A stretch of DNA of 26,413 nt, from contig CATZMG010000028.1 of assembly GCA_958421655.1 (NCBI GenBank), positions 1-26,413 of the forward strand. Direction: 5' to 3'. The position numbers and the translations under genes were made by a program. Shown here piece by piece: positions 16,922 through 26,413 of the stretch (its first letter is position 1; each line of letters starts with the position of its first letter). This DNA is from an uncultured Collinsella sp. Its GTDB lineage: Bacteria > Actinomycetota > Coriobacteriia > Coriobacteriales > Coriobacteriaceae. The notes below the pieces were generated by a model. That model saw only the letters and a program-made list of their open reading frames with translations. It was not told the DNA's origin and did not search any database.

Positions 16922-18067
16922 ATGCCCTGTAATCAATTCCCGTCGACCCAACGCCGTAAAGCGTGGGGCCGCATCACGATCTTATTCGCGCTCATCGCGC
17001 TCGCGCTCACCGCACTTCCCACGGCGTCGTTCGCCGGCACGGACACCGCAGGCAACGTACTTGCGACCGACAATGACGCCAATTCGTCCGGCGTCGAAGG
17101 TGACCTGTACTGGGCCGGCCAGGCCCTCAACTTGAACGATGCGTCCATTGACCGCGATATCATCGCCGCGGGCGATACCCTCTCTATCCGCGACTGCACG
17201 GTGGGCGGCGCCGTCCGCTTGGCGGCACGCACTATCGATATCGCCAAGACCACGGTTGATGGCAGCGTCACGGTCGTCGGTCAGCACGTTGTGCTCAATT
17301 CCGACAGCACCGCCAACTGTTTTTACGCGATAGGCGAGACGGTTGCCCTGCGCGGCTCTACCAAGTCGGCAGCGCTTGCGGGCGATACGGTGACCATCGA
17401 TGGCACCGTCGAGGGCGATGTCGAGGTTTGGGCCGACAAGCTCATCCTGGGCAAGGACGCCCACATCACCGGCACCGTGAACGCGCACGTCTCCGAGGAC
17501 CCCGAGCGTGCCGCAGGAGCCGAGGTAGGCGCGCTCAAGATCGACCGCACCGAGAACGAGGATACTTCCACCGTTAACGATGTCATCGGCGGTATCGTCG
17601 CCGCGGCACTCTCGACCTGCTTTGTCGCTCTGCTGCTCGAGCTCGTCTTTCCGCGCGCGACCGCCAGCGCCGCCGGCATGCTCCACCAGCGCCCCATGCC
17701 CCTGTGGGTAAGCGGTCTTCTGAGCACGATTGCTATCGTCCCCGCCGTCCTACTGCTGATTATCTCTATCGCTGGTCTGTCGCTTGCCGGAGCCCTCTTG
17801 TGCGGTGTTATTGGCATCGCACTGGTGTCGAGCGCCTTTGCGGGGTGCGCGATCGCGCGCATGGTCGGAAACAGCCAGAACCGCTACGCCATGGCGGCTG
17901 TGGGCGGCGTGATCGCAGGCGCCCTCACGGGGCTTCCCCTCGTAGGCGACTTCATCAGCGGCGTGGCCTTCGTCTTTACACTCGGCTACATCATCCAAAT
18001 CATCTGGCGCAACGCCCACCTCAAACCGCAGCAGCCAGCTAACACGCCAGGACTCCCCACCGCTTAG
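16922..18067 (+). CDS. Secreted, membrane-anchored protein with bactofilin-like repeat region
   Basis: The 381-aa product starts with a clear signal peptide (basic RRKAWGR, hydrophobic 18-33, likely cleavage after ASFA at about 38). Residues 60-190 consist of short strands with a repeating pattern (DRDIIAAGDTLSIRDCTVGGAVRLAARTIDI and on to GDVEVWADKLILGKDAHITGTVNA), like the beta-solenoid of bactofilin or polymer-forming proteins. After a short acidic linker come hydrophobic segments at about 221-243, 264-286, 288-310 and 325-362. The topology would place the solenoid outside the membrane. The ATG at 16922 has GAAGGA 6 bases upstream; the frame is open to an earlier ATG at 16874 without signal-like sequence. 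It lies 106 bases after the TRIC gene with no visible terminator. Function unknown, possibly cell-envelope organisation. Confidence 0.82.
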   Translation: MPCNQFPSTQRRKAWGRITILFALIALALTALPTASFAGTDTAGNVLATDNDANSSGVEGDLYWAGQALNLNDASIDRDIIAAGDTLSIRDCTVGGAVRLAARTIDIAKTTVDGSVTVVGQHVVLNSDSTANCFYAIGETVALRGSTKSAALAGDTVTIDGTVEGDVEVWADKLILGKDAHITGTVNAHVSEDPERAAGAEVGALKIDRTENEDTSTVNDVIGGIVAAALSTCFVALLLELVFPRATASAAGMLHQRPMPLWVSGLLSTIAIVPAVLLLIISIAGLSLAGALLCGVIGIALVSSAFAGCAIARMVGNSQNRYAMAAVGGVIAGALTGLPLVGDFISGVAFVFTLGYIIQIIWRNAHLKPQQPANTPGLPTA

Positions 18068-18073
18068 CCGCCG

Positions 18074-18108
18074 ACCACCACAAAGATGCCAAGCACCTTT
18101 GTGGTGGT
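18074..18108. repeat. 12-bp hairpin overlapping the REP-like element
   Basis: Arms accaccacaaag (18074-18085) and ctttgtggtggt (18097-18108) pair perfectly. The last four bases are also the start of the next hairpin, so the two structures compete. There is no T-tract, so it is not an intrinsic terminator by itself. Confidence 0.55.
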
Positions 18109-18135
18109 GCAAAGGGGTCAGGTTACTTTGCACCA
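18105..18135 (+). repeat. REP-like hairpin repeat, copy 1
   Basis: TGGTGCAAAG (18105-18114) pairs with CTTTGCACCA (18126-18135) around an 11-base loop, gggtcaggtta. The reverse complement of the whole unit matches 23997-24026 with one substitution and one missing base. Small palindromic repeats of this shape are typical of REP elements moved by REP-associated transposases; no such transposase is in the window. Confidence 0.65.
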
Positions 18136-18142
18136 ACAAACG

Positions 18143-18186
18143 AAGCGGGGCACCCGATCGCATCGACCGGGTGCCCCGCTTTTCTT
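18143..18186 (+). terminator. Intrinsic terminator after the bactofilin-like gene
   Basis: Arms 18143-18156 and 18168-18181 (aagcggggcacccg) form a perfect 14-bp stem followed by TTTTCTT. It ends the plus-strand unit and faces the 3' end of the pilin gene. On the minus strand it is followed by CGTTTGTTGG, so it may also stop the pilin transcript. Confidence 0.82.
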
Positions 18187-18288
18187 GGAGGGTTCTCTAG
18201 TAACTTTTTCAAAACCAATGATCATCAGGCCGATGGACCTGCGCGTCACTCGCTACGGAGGCAGTACGCCATTGAACAAGGGGGGCAA

Positions 18289-19932
18289 TTATTTTTCACG
18301 GCGACCTCCTCCCCGCTTGATGACGAGCGCGACAACAATAACCGCCACTCCGATGGCAGCCAAAACCGCCACCAGCACCAACGCTCTATCTCCCGTCGAG
18401 GGCATAAAGCTTCGACTTGCTTCTTTGCTTGGGGTGTTGAGCACCGACAGCTCAATCGAACCCGTCCCGGCATCGGCGGTATCAACCCGTAGGGAGCTCT
18501 CGGCCGACACGGTCACCTCGGGCTTCGCTGCTGCTACCTGTTTAACGTCCAGGCCCTCGGCCGTAACTGTCACCGCACGTTTGCCCTCAAAGGCGGTGTA
18601 GCCCTTGGGAGCCGCGACCTCTTCGACGGTGTAGACACCCGCGTCCACACCGTTCAATTCCACATGGCCATCTGCGCCGGTGGTGACGCACGCGCCGGCA
18701 TCCGTCGACCACGCGCCGTCGGTCGTTAGAATGCGCCCGCGGTCATCGATGATGCGCAGCTTGGCGCCCGCGAGCGGTTCATCGTCCGAGCTTGAGCGCT
18801 TGATCAGACTGAGTCCCCAGGTGTAGACCGTCGCATCGTCACTCGGCGTGCGGGTGAATCCGGCGTCGCCGGACTGGTCGGCGAGGGGAGAGCGCGGGTA
18901 ACGCAGGAAGACCTCGTTGGGATTGCCCTTGGTAGCGCCTCGATTGCAGTTGGCCCCCAACGGCGCATTGTAGACAGCGACCACGCGGGCGCCCGAGGTA
19001 AAGGCGTCTGCCCCGCCGAGCGCGGCGATGAGGTCGCCGGTACGCACGGTGAAGGCATTGCCCTCGACCGAGACCTTGCACCGTGAAGTTATGTCTGTCC
19101 ACCCTTTAGCCGGCGTCGAGCTGACGTTGCCGCCCTCACATGCGACCACATCGAAGCCGCCGTCCGCGCCCGCCGCCACGTACATGCGCATGCTCGTGGC
19201 GACCTTGGAGGGGTCGAGCCCCGCGCTCATGGTGTCGACGAACTGCACCGTATAGGCGTCGTAGGCCGTGAGCCCGGCCGGGACCGTGGCAGAGAGGCGC
19301 CAGTACAGGTCGTCGGCGACCGTGGCGTCGGCGGCCTTGCCCCATGCGGCGGTGCTGTCCTCCAGCACGTGCTTGGCCACCTTGGGCGTCGCGGCCTTGG
19401 GCTTGACGGTGACGGCGCTGCCGCCGACCAGGGCCATGATCGGCGCGGTGCCGGCCTCGCCCTGAGCGATGGCGTCGTCGTCGACAACGATGAGCCAGTA
19501 GCCACAGGGCAGCTCGGCCGCCGTGCCCGCGTTAAGGCCCACGGAGGCGGCGCCTGCTTCGACAATTGCGCGGGCAAGTTTTGCCGTCAGCGCAGTCGTC
19601 ATGCGTCCGTCGGCATTCATCCATTCGGCTGCCGCTTGCGCCGTCGATGCCGAGCTATCAAGCCCCGCATCATGAAGCACAGGGAGAACGGCCTGGCAAA
19701 CGGCATCATTCGCCCACGCCAAGTCCGTCGCAACCTTTTGATCGGAGCCGGCCTTATCGGCAACAGTTGCCGAAAAGAGCTGGTACGCATCGTATTGCGT
19801 CGCGACGTCGCCGCTAATCGTGATGACCCCGGCATCGGCAGCACGGACCGTCTCGGGCGACACTGCAAAAGCAAGGATAGCCATCATGGCCACCATCATG
19901 ACGGTCAACAAGCGGCGGCTAAGCCTACTCAC
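18289..19932 (-). CDS. Sortase-anchored SpaA-type pilin (isopeptide-forming)
   Basis: A 547-aa cell-wall protein that looks like a pilus backbone subunit. The signal peptide is residues 1-31 (MSRLSRRLLTV...ETVRA). The pilin motif AVTVKPK is at 173-179; its lysine is the expected site of sortase cross-linking. Residues about 180-365 resemble the D2 isopeptide fimbrial domain. A SpaA/Cna-B-like domain spans about 374-460 with the E-box YTVEEVAAPKGY at 434-445. The sorting signal is MPSTG at 510-514, a variant of LPXTG, followed by a hydrophobic helix and the basic tail KRGGGRREK. I chose the GTG at 19932 because GAGGTGG lies upstream and the signal peptide then starts correctly; it overlaps the stop of the preceding adhesin gene by 8 bases (GTGAGTAG), implying translational coupling. 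No sortase is adjacent in the window. Confidence 0.9.
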   Translation of the reverse strand: MSRLSRRLLTVMMVAMMAILAFAVSPETVRAADAGVITISGDVATQYDAYQLFSATVADKAGSDQKVATDLAWANDAVCQAVLPVLHDAGLDSSASTAQAAAEWMNADGRMTTALTAKLARAIVEAGAASVGLNAGTAAELPCGYWLIVVDDDAIAQGEAGTAPIMALVGGSAVTVKPKAATPKVAKHVLEDSTAAWGKAADATVADDLYWRLSATVPAGLTAYDAYTVQFVDTMSAGLDPSKVATSMRMYVAAGADGGFDVVACEGGNVSSTPAKGWTDITSRCKVSVEGNAFTVRTGDLIAALGGADAFTSGARVVAVYNAPLGANCNRGATKGNPNEVFLRYPRSPLADQSGDAGFTRTPSDDATVYTWGLSLIKRSSSDDEPLAGAKLRIIDDRGRILTTDGAWSTDAGACVTTGADGHVELNGVDAGVYTVEEVAAPKGYTAFEGKRAVTVTAEGLDVKQVAAAKPEVTVSAESSLRVDTADAGTGSIELSVLNTPSKEASRSFMPSTGDRALVLVAVLAAIGVAVIVVALVIKRGGGRREK

Positions 19933-22900
19933 GGCGACCACCTCGATCTTGATCGCGATGGCGGCGAGCATGCATCCACGTCGCGGCAAAGCACAGCAAC
20001 GATGCGCCAGCCAAATACGTCATAGTCAAGCCAGCCCCGCCCGCCTCGGGAAGCGTGGTCGAGTATTTGTTGGTAAAGGTTGGCGGATCCTGAGAGCCCT
20101 TGCCATAGGTAACTACGACGTTGAGCTGGTCCGTGCCATTAGTTACCTTAACCGTGACGTTGTACACGGTCCTGTCATAGGTGATGTGATCTTTAACATG
20201 GTCGACGGCGCCCTCGGGCTCGACCTCGGAGATGGTGTAGGTATAGGTTCCCGCCTTGTTGTACTTGACGTCAAAGGAGACATTTCCCTTGTCATTATTG
20301 GTCACCGTCTGGAGCACTTTGCCCTCGGCGTCCTTGAGCGCGAACGAGAACTGACCTTCCCTGAAGGTTCCGCCTTTAAGCACTTTCTTTGCTTTTATCG
20401 TCGCTTTGCCTTCAAGGGGCGCGTCATACACCCAAATCTCTGCATCTGACGTTATCTCCGTATTGGCACCAAGCAAAGATTTCGCCGTATTCATGGCTTG
20501 CTCGTATTGCCCGTCGTCCGCGCTGCCCTTGAGCAGAATCCATGTTGGTTGGGCGGCGCGATATCCAGGAGGCGCCGTCGTCTCTTCGAGGCAGTAAAGC
20601 TTGCAGGATGCCATGGCGCCCGAACTCGTTCCCGAACTCGTTCCAAAAGTCACACTTCCGTCAGGGCCAGTCGTTCCGTCAGAAAAAAACGTCTTTGCGC
20701 CCTCAACGCCGGCACTGTCCTGCGCCTTATCCATGTCAATCGCATAGAGTGTGAACGTAGCGTCAGCCAACGGCGCGGTAACGTCCTTTTCATCCACTTT
20801 GTGGACCACAATGCCGTGCCCCGTTCCGCCTCCCGATGCGCCGGCATCTATGTCATATTCACGTTCGTGTTTCACATACCCGCCTGCAATACCTTCAAGC
20901 TGTGCCTCGTTGGAAAGGGAAACTGTACCAGACTCACCGGACAGAACTTCATATTCTACTTTCAGATATTTCTCATCGGGAAGCCTCAACGTCAATCGCT
21001 GCTGCTTTCCAGCGCCTCCGACAAAGAGATCAAGAGCCGTCCTGTATTTTTCTTTTGTCAGCACACGCCATTCGCCGTTATCGCGCTCAGATACGCTAAG
21101 CGACGAGGGGATAAACGTGCACTTAGAATCCATCACATCATATAGATCGAGGTAGTCGGTTCCGTCTTTTAGGTCTAGCGCCGATTCATTAACAAAAATC
21201 GTGTAGTGAATTCGTTTACTATTACTTACTGACGCACCGGTCTTTGACAATACGTCGTTCTTGATCTGTACGGTATCAGAGCCCGCCTTAAAATCCTTAT
21301 TATCCGAGCTCGCACTCGCCGAGTTCGTAAGCTCGCCGAGGTTCTTTGACGTGTCGACCACTGACCTCTTGACAGCAGTTGCATACGTCAGCTTCACATA
21401 GCCTGTATTGTTACTCAACTTTTCCGTTGGAATCGAAAACGTAACCTCTCGACGATCAACGGCAGGCGTCAGCAAGACACCCGAAGCCTCGGTTTTTTCT
21501 CTCTCATGTTCCCATTCGCGGCCGGGCACCGCCGTCTCGTAGGGATTTGAATACAAAGAATATTTAGCCGAACAGGGGATATAACTCATTCCATCAGGAA
21601 GCTCATCTTTAACAACGACATCTTTACCATTAAGCTTGCCCGCGCCATAAGATTCATCGGCAGGAGTCTTAACTCGATTGACATAGACCGTCCAGTCGAC
21701 AATCCACGCACCTTTGTCGTTCGAGCCATCAACTGGTTTCCAATCAAACGCCTCATCCCACCGTGCCTGCGAACCATCTTCATTTATTTTTACGCTCTTC
21801 TCTACCGAAGGCTTCGTTTCGCTTTCAACATAGTAAAAAACGTAATCAGAATAGCCGCTAAACCCATCAACAGAGGCAAAGTTAGAGTACCAACCAGGAA
21901 GTGCGTCGGTCACCGTTTTATACGTAATAACCACTTCAGGGTCTTTATCCAGTGCTTTTTTGACTTTATCCATATTGGTTATTCGGATATTGCAGTTATG
22001 TTGGTTGCTTTTCTGCGACAGATCTGCGCCTCCCTCAAACTTCCAATCGGGACCTTGGTCCAGCTTGGTATCCCCGATGGTAATTACATGTGAAGGACCA
22101 TCGGAGGTATCCGGCCCCATAGTCTGCTTCCAAGCCGCCAGCATGGTATCTTTGATAAGAACGGATGTTGGGTTTTTCGCATTTACGTAATCACGGAGCT
22201 CTACGCGTAATTGCCAAGTTGCTTTTCCGGTCCGAGATGCCTCATCCGGATTAAGCAGTGTTTTACGAATGGTCTTGCCCGTCCAAGGACGGTTGTAGTA
22301 TGCGGTGCTTTCTCCGGAGGGCTGATCTGAACCTTCTTTTTTCACGCTTGCCGTGTTGCTTACCTTTTCGTAGGATTTCTCATCTTTCAGCTTGGTTTGA
22401 TAGACGATGCAATAGGTCGCATACCGGTCGCCCTCTTTTGGATTAAACGTATAGCTAAATGAATCCCCTGACTCGCTCAGCGTTCTCTCATCAATCTTTT
22501 GTTTTTCATCGGCGGTCTCTCCCTTGTAGACCTTGTAGTTGCCAATATAATCCTGCTTGCCATCGAGCTTGTCGGTAAAGGCGTAGCCAGACATATCGGC
22601 CTTGAGAGATCCCCTGTTGAGCACAACCTTCCAAGTGATGACAGACGATGTTCCGGAGCCAGCCCCTTTTTGAATCATGTCGTATTGAAACGGTTCCGAC
22701 ACCCCGTTAATCGTAAGAGATTGTTGGGGATTTGCTTTTCCCCAAGTTGCTTGTACGCTATTCCTACCTTGCGTAGGTGTGCCATTAGAAAGAGACAAGT
22801 TCTTGCTAACTGTCGTTTCGTAGGTAACGGTATGGTCGCCCTGAGAAAGGTTACCTAGCGACAATATTGCAGTTCGCTCTTCGATGCTCACGGACGAACC

Positions 22901-23665
22901 AAGAGGATTTCCATCGAGCTTGAAGCTGCTTTGGTCAAAGTCCAGGTAGTCGCCGAGCGTATCGATCAGCTTTACATCCGTTGCGTGCGACGTAACACTC
23001 AGAATAATAGTCCAAGTTATCTTGGCAATTCCAGTACTGCTATCCTGAGAAAAGATACCCGATTTACTTCCCTCAACTGCGCCATCTTGAATCTTAATCG
23101 GCACAGCTTCGCCAACGCCTGGAAATTTCAGTTCGGCTTTTTTGCCGTCATCTACATCTTTGTCTTTGAGCGTAAACTCGAAATTGATCCGCACATAGAG
23201 CGAAGAGGGATGGCCGCTGAGATAGCTGTCATCGTAATTAAAAACGAACTTGTTATCCTTTATGTACCAAGTTCCCATCCTTTGTGCATTCTCGGTATCG
23301 TCCGTCCATAAGACACCGCCCTCGTTGTTCTCCACAGCAATCGAATTGGGAAAGGTATAGATCGCCTCAAGCCTTTCAGGTGTAGGCCCACAATTCTCAT
23401 AAAAATGAGCCTCCATAGAACCGTAGATAGTATCGGCTGTCGTAATCGAGGGTGAGCTCTCTTTACCGAAAGGCTGCTGACGTTCCTTATCGGCATACAG
23501 CCCAACCGTAACGTCCGCCGTATTCTCATCAATCACAATCGGCGTCGGCGTCGTCGCATCCTCGGCGCGCACGGGGGCTGCGCCGTGAAAAACTGCAGCG
23601 GTAAGGCTAATTAAAATAAAGACCAGGGTCGCCATACCCAGCGACCGTGAGCGGTGTGCGTCCAT
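19925..23665 (-). CDS. Large sortase-anchored ancillary pilin or adhesin
   Basis: A 1246-aa surface protein. The signal peptide ends at about Ala34 (APVRA). The long middle part (about 40-950) is a series of beta-rich modules that resemble repeated adhesin or isopeptide-type domains (for example ITWTIILSV...LIDTLGDYLDF and WIVDWTVYVNRV...VVKDELPDGMSYIP). A SpaA/Cna-B-like domain lies at about 950-1080 (GIVVHKVDEKDVTAPLADATFTLY, and CLEETTAPPGYRA as its E-box). An FctA/Spy0128-type pilin isopeptide domain covers about 1085-1201 (from ATIKAKKVLKGG to PPTFTNKY). The sorting signal LPEAG is at 1205-1209 with a hydrophobic helix and basic tail. The ATG at 23665 has AAGGGA 5 bases upstream. The 5' two thirds is visibly poorer in GC than its neighbours, which suggests acquisition or exchange. 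It is probably the tip or minor pilin of the following SpaA-type pilin. Confidence 0.9.
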   Translation of the reverse strand: MDAHRSRSLGMATLVFILISLTAAVFHGAAPVRAEDATTPTPIVIDENTADVTVGLYADKERQQPFGKESSPSITTADTIYGSMEAHFYENCGPTPERLEAIYTFPNSIAVENNEGGVLWTDDTENAQRMGTWYIKDNKFVFNYDDSYLSGHPSSLYVRINFEFTLKDKDVDDGKKAELKFPGVGEAVPIKIQDGAVEGSKSGIFSQDSSTGIAKITWTIILSVTSHATDVKLIDTLGDYLDFDQSSFKLDGNPLGSSVSIEERTAILSLGNLSQGDHTVTYETTVSKNLSLSNGTPTQGRNSVQATWGKANPQQSLTINGVSEPFQYDMIQKGAGSGTSSVITWKVVLNRGSLKADMSGYAFTDKLDGKQDYIGNYKVYKGETADEKQKIDERTLSESGDSFSYTFNPKEGDRYATYCIVYQTKLKDEKSYEKVSNTASVKKEGSDQPSGESTAYYNRPWTGKTIRKTLLNPDEASRTGKATWQLRVELRDYVNAKNPTSVLIKDTMLAAWKQTMGPDTSDGPSHVITIGDTKLDQGPDWKFEGGADLSQKSNQHNCNIRITNMDKVKKALDKDPEVVITYKTVTDALPGWYSNFASVDGFSGYSDYVFYYVESETKPSVEKSVKINEDGSQARWDEAFDWKPVDGSNDKGAWIVDWTVYVNRVKTPADESYGAGKLNGKDVVVKDELPDGMSYIPCSAKYSLYSNPYETAVPGREWEHEREKTEASGVLLTPAVDRREVTFSIPTEKLSNNTGYVKLTYATAVKRSVVDTSKNLGELTNSASASSDNKDFKAGSDTVQIKNDVLSKTGASVSNSKRIHYTIFVNESALDLKDGTDYLDLYDVMDSKCTFIPSSLSVSERDNGEWRVLTKEKYRTALDLFVGGAGKQQRLTLRLPDEKYLKVEYEVLSGESGTVSLSNEAQLEGIAGGYVKHEREYDIDAGASGGGTGHGIVVHKVDEKDVTAPLADATFTLYAIDMDKAQDSAGVEGAKTFFSDGTTGPDGSVTFGTSSGTSSGAMASCKLYCLEETTAPPGYRAAQPTWILLKGSADDGQYEQAMNTAKSLLGANTEITSDAEIWVYDAPLEGKATIKAKKVLKGGTFREGQFSFALKDAEGKVLQTVTNNDKGNVSFDVKYNKAGTYTYTISEVEPEGAVDHVKDHITYDRTVYNVTVKVTNGTDQLNVVVTYGKGSQDPPTFTNKYSTTLPEAGGAGLTMTYLAGASLLCFAATWMHARRHRDQDRGGRRE

Positions 23666-23814
23666 AGTTGTCCCTTAATTCCTACAACACAGTGTGGAAT
23701 ACGGCGAATCGTCGGATCGAACACAAGCCCCAACATCTACGAGAACCTACCTAGCGCATTGCAAGAACCCATTGGGGGCAACTTCTAAGACGGTTCGTCT
23801 ATGCCACAATGCAT

Positions 23815-23844
23815 AAAATACAATATAGATAACAGTCATGTAAA
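23815..23844 (-). promoter_or_regulatory. Possible promoter of the pilus/adhesin unit
   Basis: Minus-strand TTTACA (23839-23844), an 18-base spacer and TATTTT (23815-23820) would start a transcript with a leader of about 140 bases before the adhesin ATG. The sequence is AT-rich, so chance matches are likely. Confidence 0.35.
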
Positions 23845-23996
23845 CCGCTGGTAAAGAGGTCTTTTAATGTAATACCAGTTGATATTTATCTGTTAACGGT
23901 TTTGTATCAAAGCGGTTATATCCTGTGGAATTATGTATATGTTTAAACAACTTTACTTTGGCTGGAAAGCCGCTCGGGGGATAACCTCCTCCACCG

Positions 23997-24026
23997 TGGT
24001 GCAAAGTAACCTGTCCCCTTGCACCA
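23997..24026 (-). repeat. REP-like hairpin repeat, copy 2 (opposite orientation)
   Basis: TGGTGCAA (23997-24004) and TTGCACCA (24019-24026) form an 8-bp stem. The 30 bases match the reverse complement of copy 1 at 18105-18135 with one substitution and one deletion. Like copy 1 it sits right beside an intrinsic terminator. Confidence 0.65.
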
Positions 24027-24060
24027 AAAAGGGCGCCGACCATTGCGGTCGACGCCCTTT
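24022..24060 (-). terminator. Intrinsic terminator of typA
   Basis: Arms 24028-24040 and 24048-24060 form a 13-bp stem with one pair that is G-U in minus-strand RNA. On the minus strand it ends in TTTTT and then runs into the REP-like repeat. It lies 27 bases after the typA stop. Confidence 0.85.
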
Positions 24061-24087
24061 CTTGTTAGACGCTATAAAGCCCGGCAC

Positions 24088-25926
<1,839 letters not shown>

Positions 25927-26043
25927 GTAGTTCCCCTATCTTCTATCCATATACAAACGGCACGCGTATGCGGCCCGCCCAGCGATACAACGCTCAGCGG
26001 GAATATTGAGCCTTTTACCGAAAACTCGTTTATTTTAGCGATT

Positions 26044-26413
26044 TTAGATGAGAGGGGTTTCCTCACCTGCAGGTTCAGGGTCGCTCCACATAAAACCATC
26101 GCCGGCGCCCATGCCCTCATACAGCACATATGCCGAAAAACCGCTCTCGAGCGTCGTCTCGAAAAAGCTCACGAGCAGAGCGTCGTGGTAGCCACCGTCA
26201 ATATCGACGCAGCCGGTATAGCCGATGGCATAGCGGACGATACGGCCCAGGCCCTCGTCCTTAAGACCCATCTTGTGCTCGGAGATAAAGTTGGTGGCCG
26301 CCTCGAGGCACGCCTCTTCGCCATCCTCATCGAGCGCCGCCAGATAACGGTTGGAAGCGGCGTCCTCAATTGCCACGACCACGCCGGGGTTTTCGCCGGC
26401 GGCAAGGTCGTCC
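26044..26413 (-). CDS. Unrecognised protein, C-terminal part (5' end outside the window)
   Basis: The minus-strand frame stays open to the window edge, so at least 123 codons are seen and the start is missing. An in-frame GTG at 26382 is unlikely to be the true start, because the upstream codons (DDLAAGENPGV) continue the same composition and no Shine-Dalgarno is visible. The product is acidic, soluble and mixed alpha/beta by appearance (CLEAATNFISEHKMGLKDEGLGRIVRYAIGYTGCVDIDGGYHDALLVSFFE). I do not recognise the family and assign no function. It lies 117 bases upstream of typA and reads the same way. Confidence 0.7.
   Translation of the reverse strand, partial: DDLAAGENPGVVVAIEDAASNRYLAALDEDGEEACLEAATNFISEHKMGLKDEGLGRIVRYAIGYTGCVDIDGGYHDALLVSFFETTLESGFSAYVLYEGMGAGDGFMWSDPEPAGEETPLI

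Larger units (their letters stand above)
23666..24027. other. AT-rich regulatory gap between typA and the adhesin
   Basis: No gene is supported here. About 23810-23960 is strikingly AT-rich for this genome. It contains the candidate adhesin promoter, a 7-bp inverted repeat (aaccgct at 23843-23849, agcggtt at 23911-23917), and a small hairpin agacg/cgtct near 23788-23800. The REP-like copy 2 is at its right end. Confidence 0.5.

Overview
The window reads as chromosome from a high-GC, host-associated actinobacterium of the class Coriobacteriia, most likely Collinsella or a close relative. This is inference from overall protein character (carAB, purA, purD, dnaB, ssb, typA), a DnaA-box-like motif of actinobacterial type, GC-rich codons, and sortase-anchored pilins of the gut-commensal kind. 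No 16S gene is present to confirm it.

Layout. Positions 1-291 are non-coding and rich in inverted repeats. From 292 to 15022 every gene is on the minus strand. Read in the direction of transcription (right to left) they are: rpsF-ssb-rpsR-rplI (S6, SSB, S18, L9; ends at a strong terminator near 13.27 kb); dnaB; purA; purD and a NUDIX hydrolase; an ABC exporter and an uncharacterised one-TM protein (ends at a terminator near 5.2 kb); then carA-carB behind a very likely PyrR-binding leader. From 15.0 to 16.1 kb lies a non-coding and tRNA region: the rpsF promoter, DnaA-box-like 9-mers beside an AT-rich patch, tRNA-Ser(GGA), tRNA-Ser(CGA), an inverted fragment of the tRNA-Ser 3' end, and three consecutive hairpins. 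The next two genes are on the plus strand: a TRIC/UPF0126-type membrane protein and a secreted, membrane-anchored protein with a bactofilin-like middle. From 18.3 to 23.7 kb is a two-gene minus-strand pilus/adhesin unit: a 1246-aa ancillary pilin or adhesin followed, with overlapping start and stop, by a 547-aa SpaA-type pilin. No sortase is in the window. The last 2.3 kb holds typA/bipA and the 3' part of an unrecognised gene, both on the minus strand.

How the genes work together. Most of the window is housekeeping: carbamoyl phosphate for pyrimidines and arginine, two purine-synthesis steps, replication (DnaB, SSB), and ribosomal proteins. The accessory part is the pilus unit. It has GC-poor coding in the middle of the large adhesin, and it is bracketed by two copies, in opposite orientation, of a REP-like 30-nt hairpin sequence (18.1 and 24.0 kb).

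I did not find a clearly new multi-gene system. The observations most worth checking are the REP-bracketed, sortase-less pilus unit, the PyrR leader on carA with an enlarged CarA, the DnaA-box-like cluster, and the tRNA-Ser remnant with its hairpin array.
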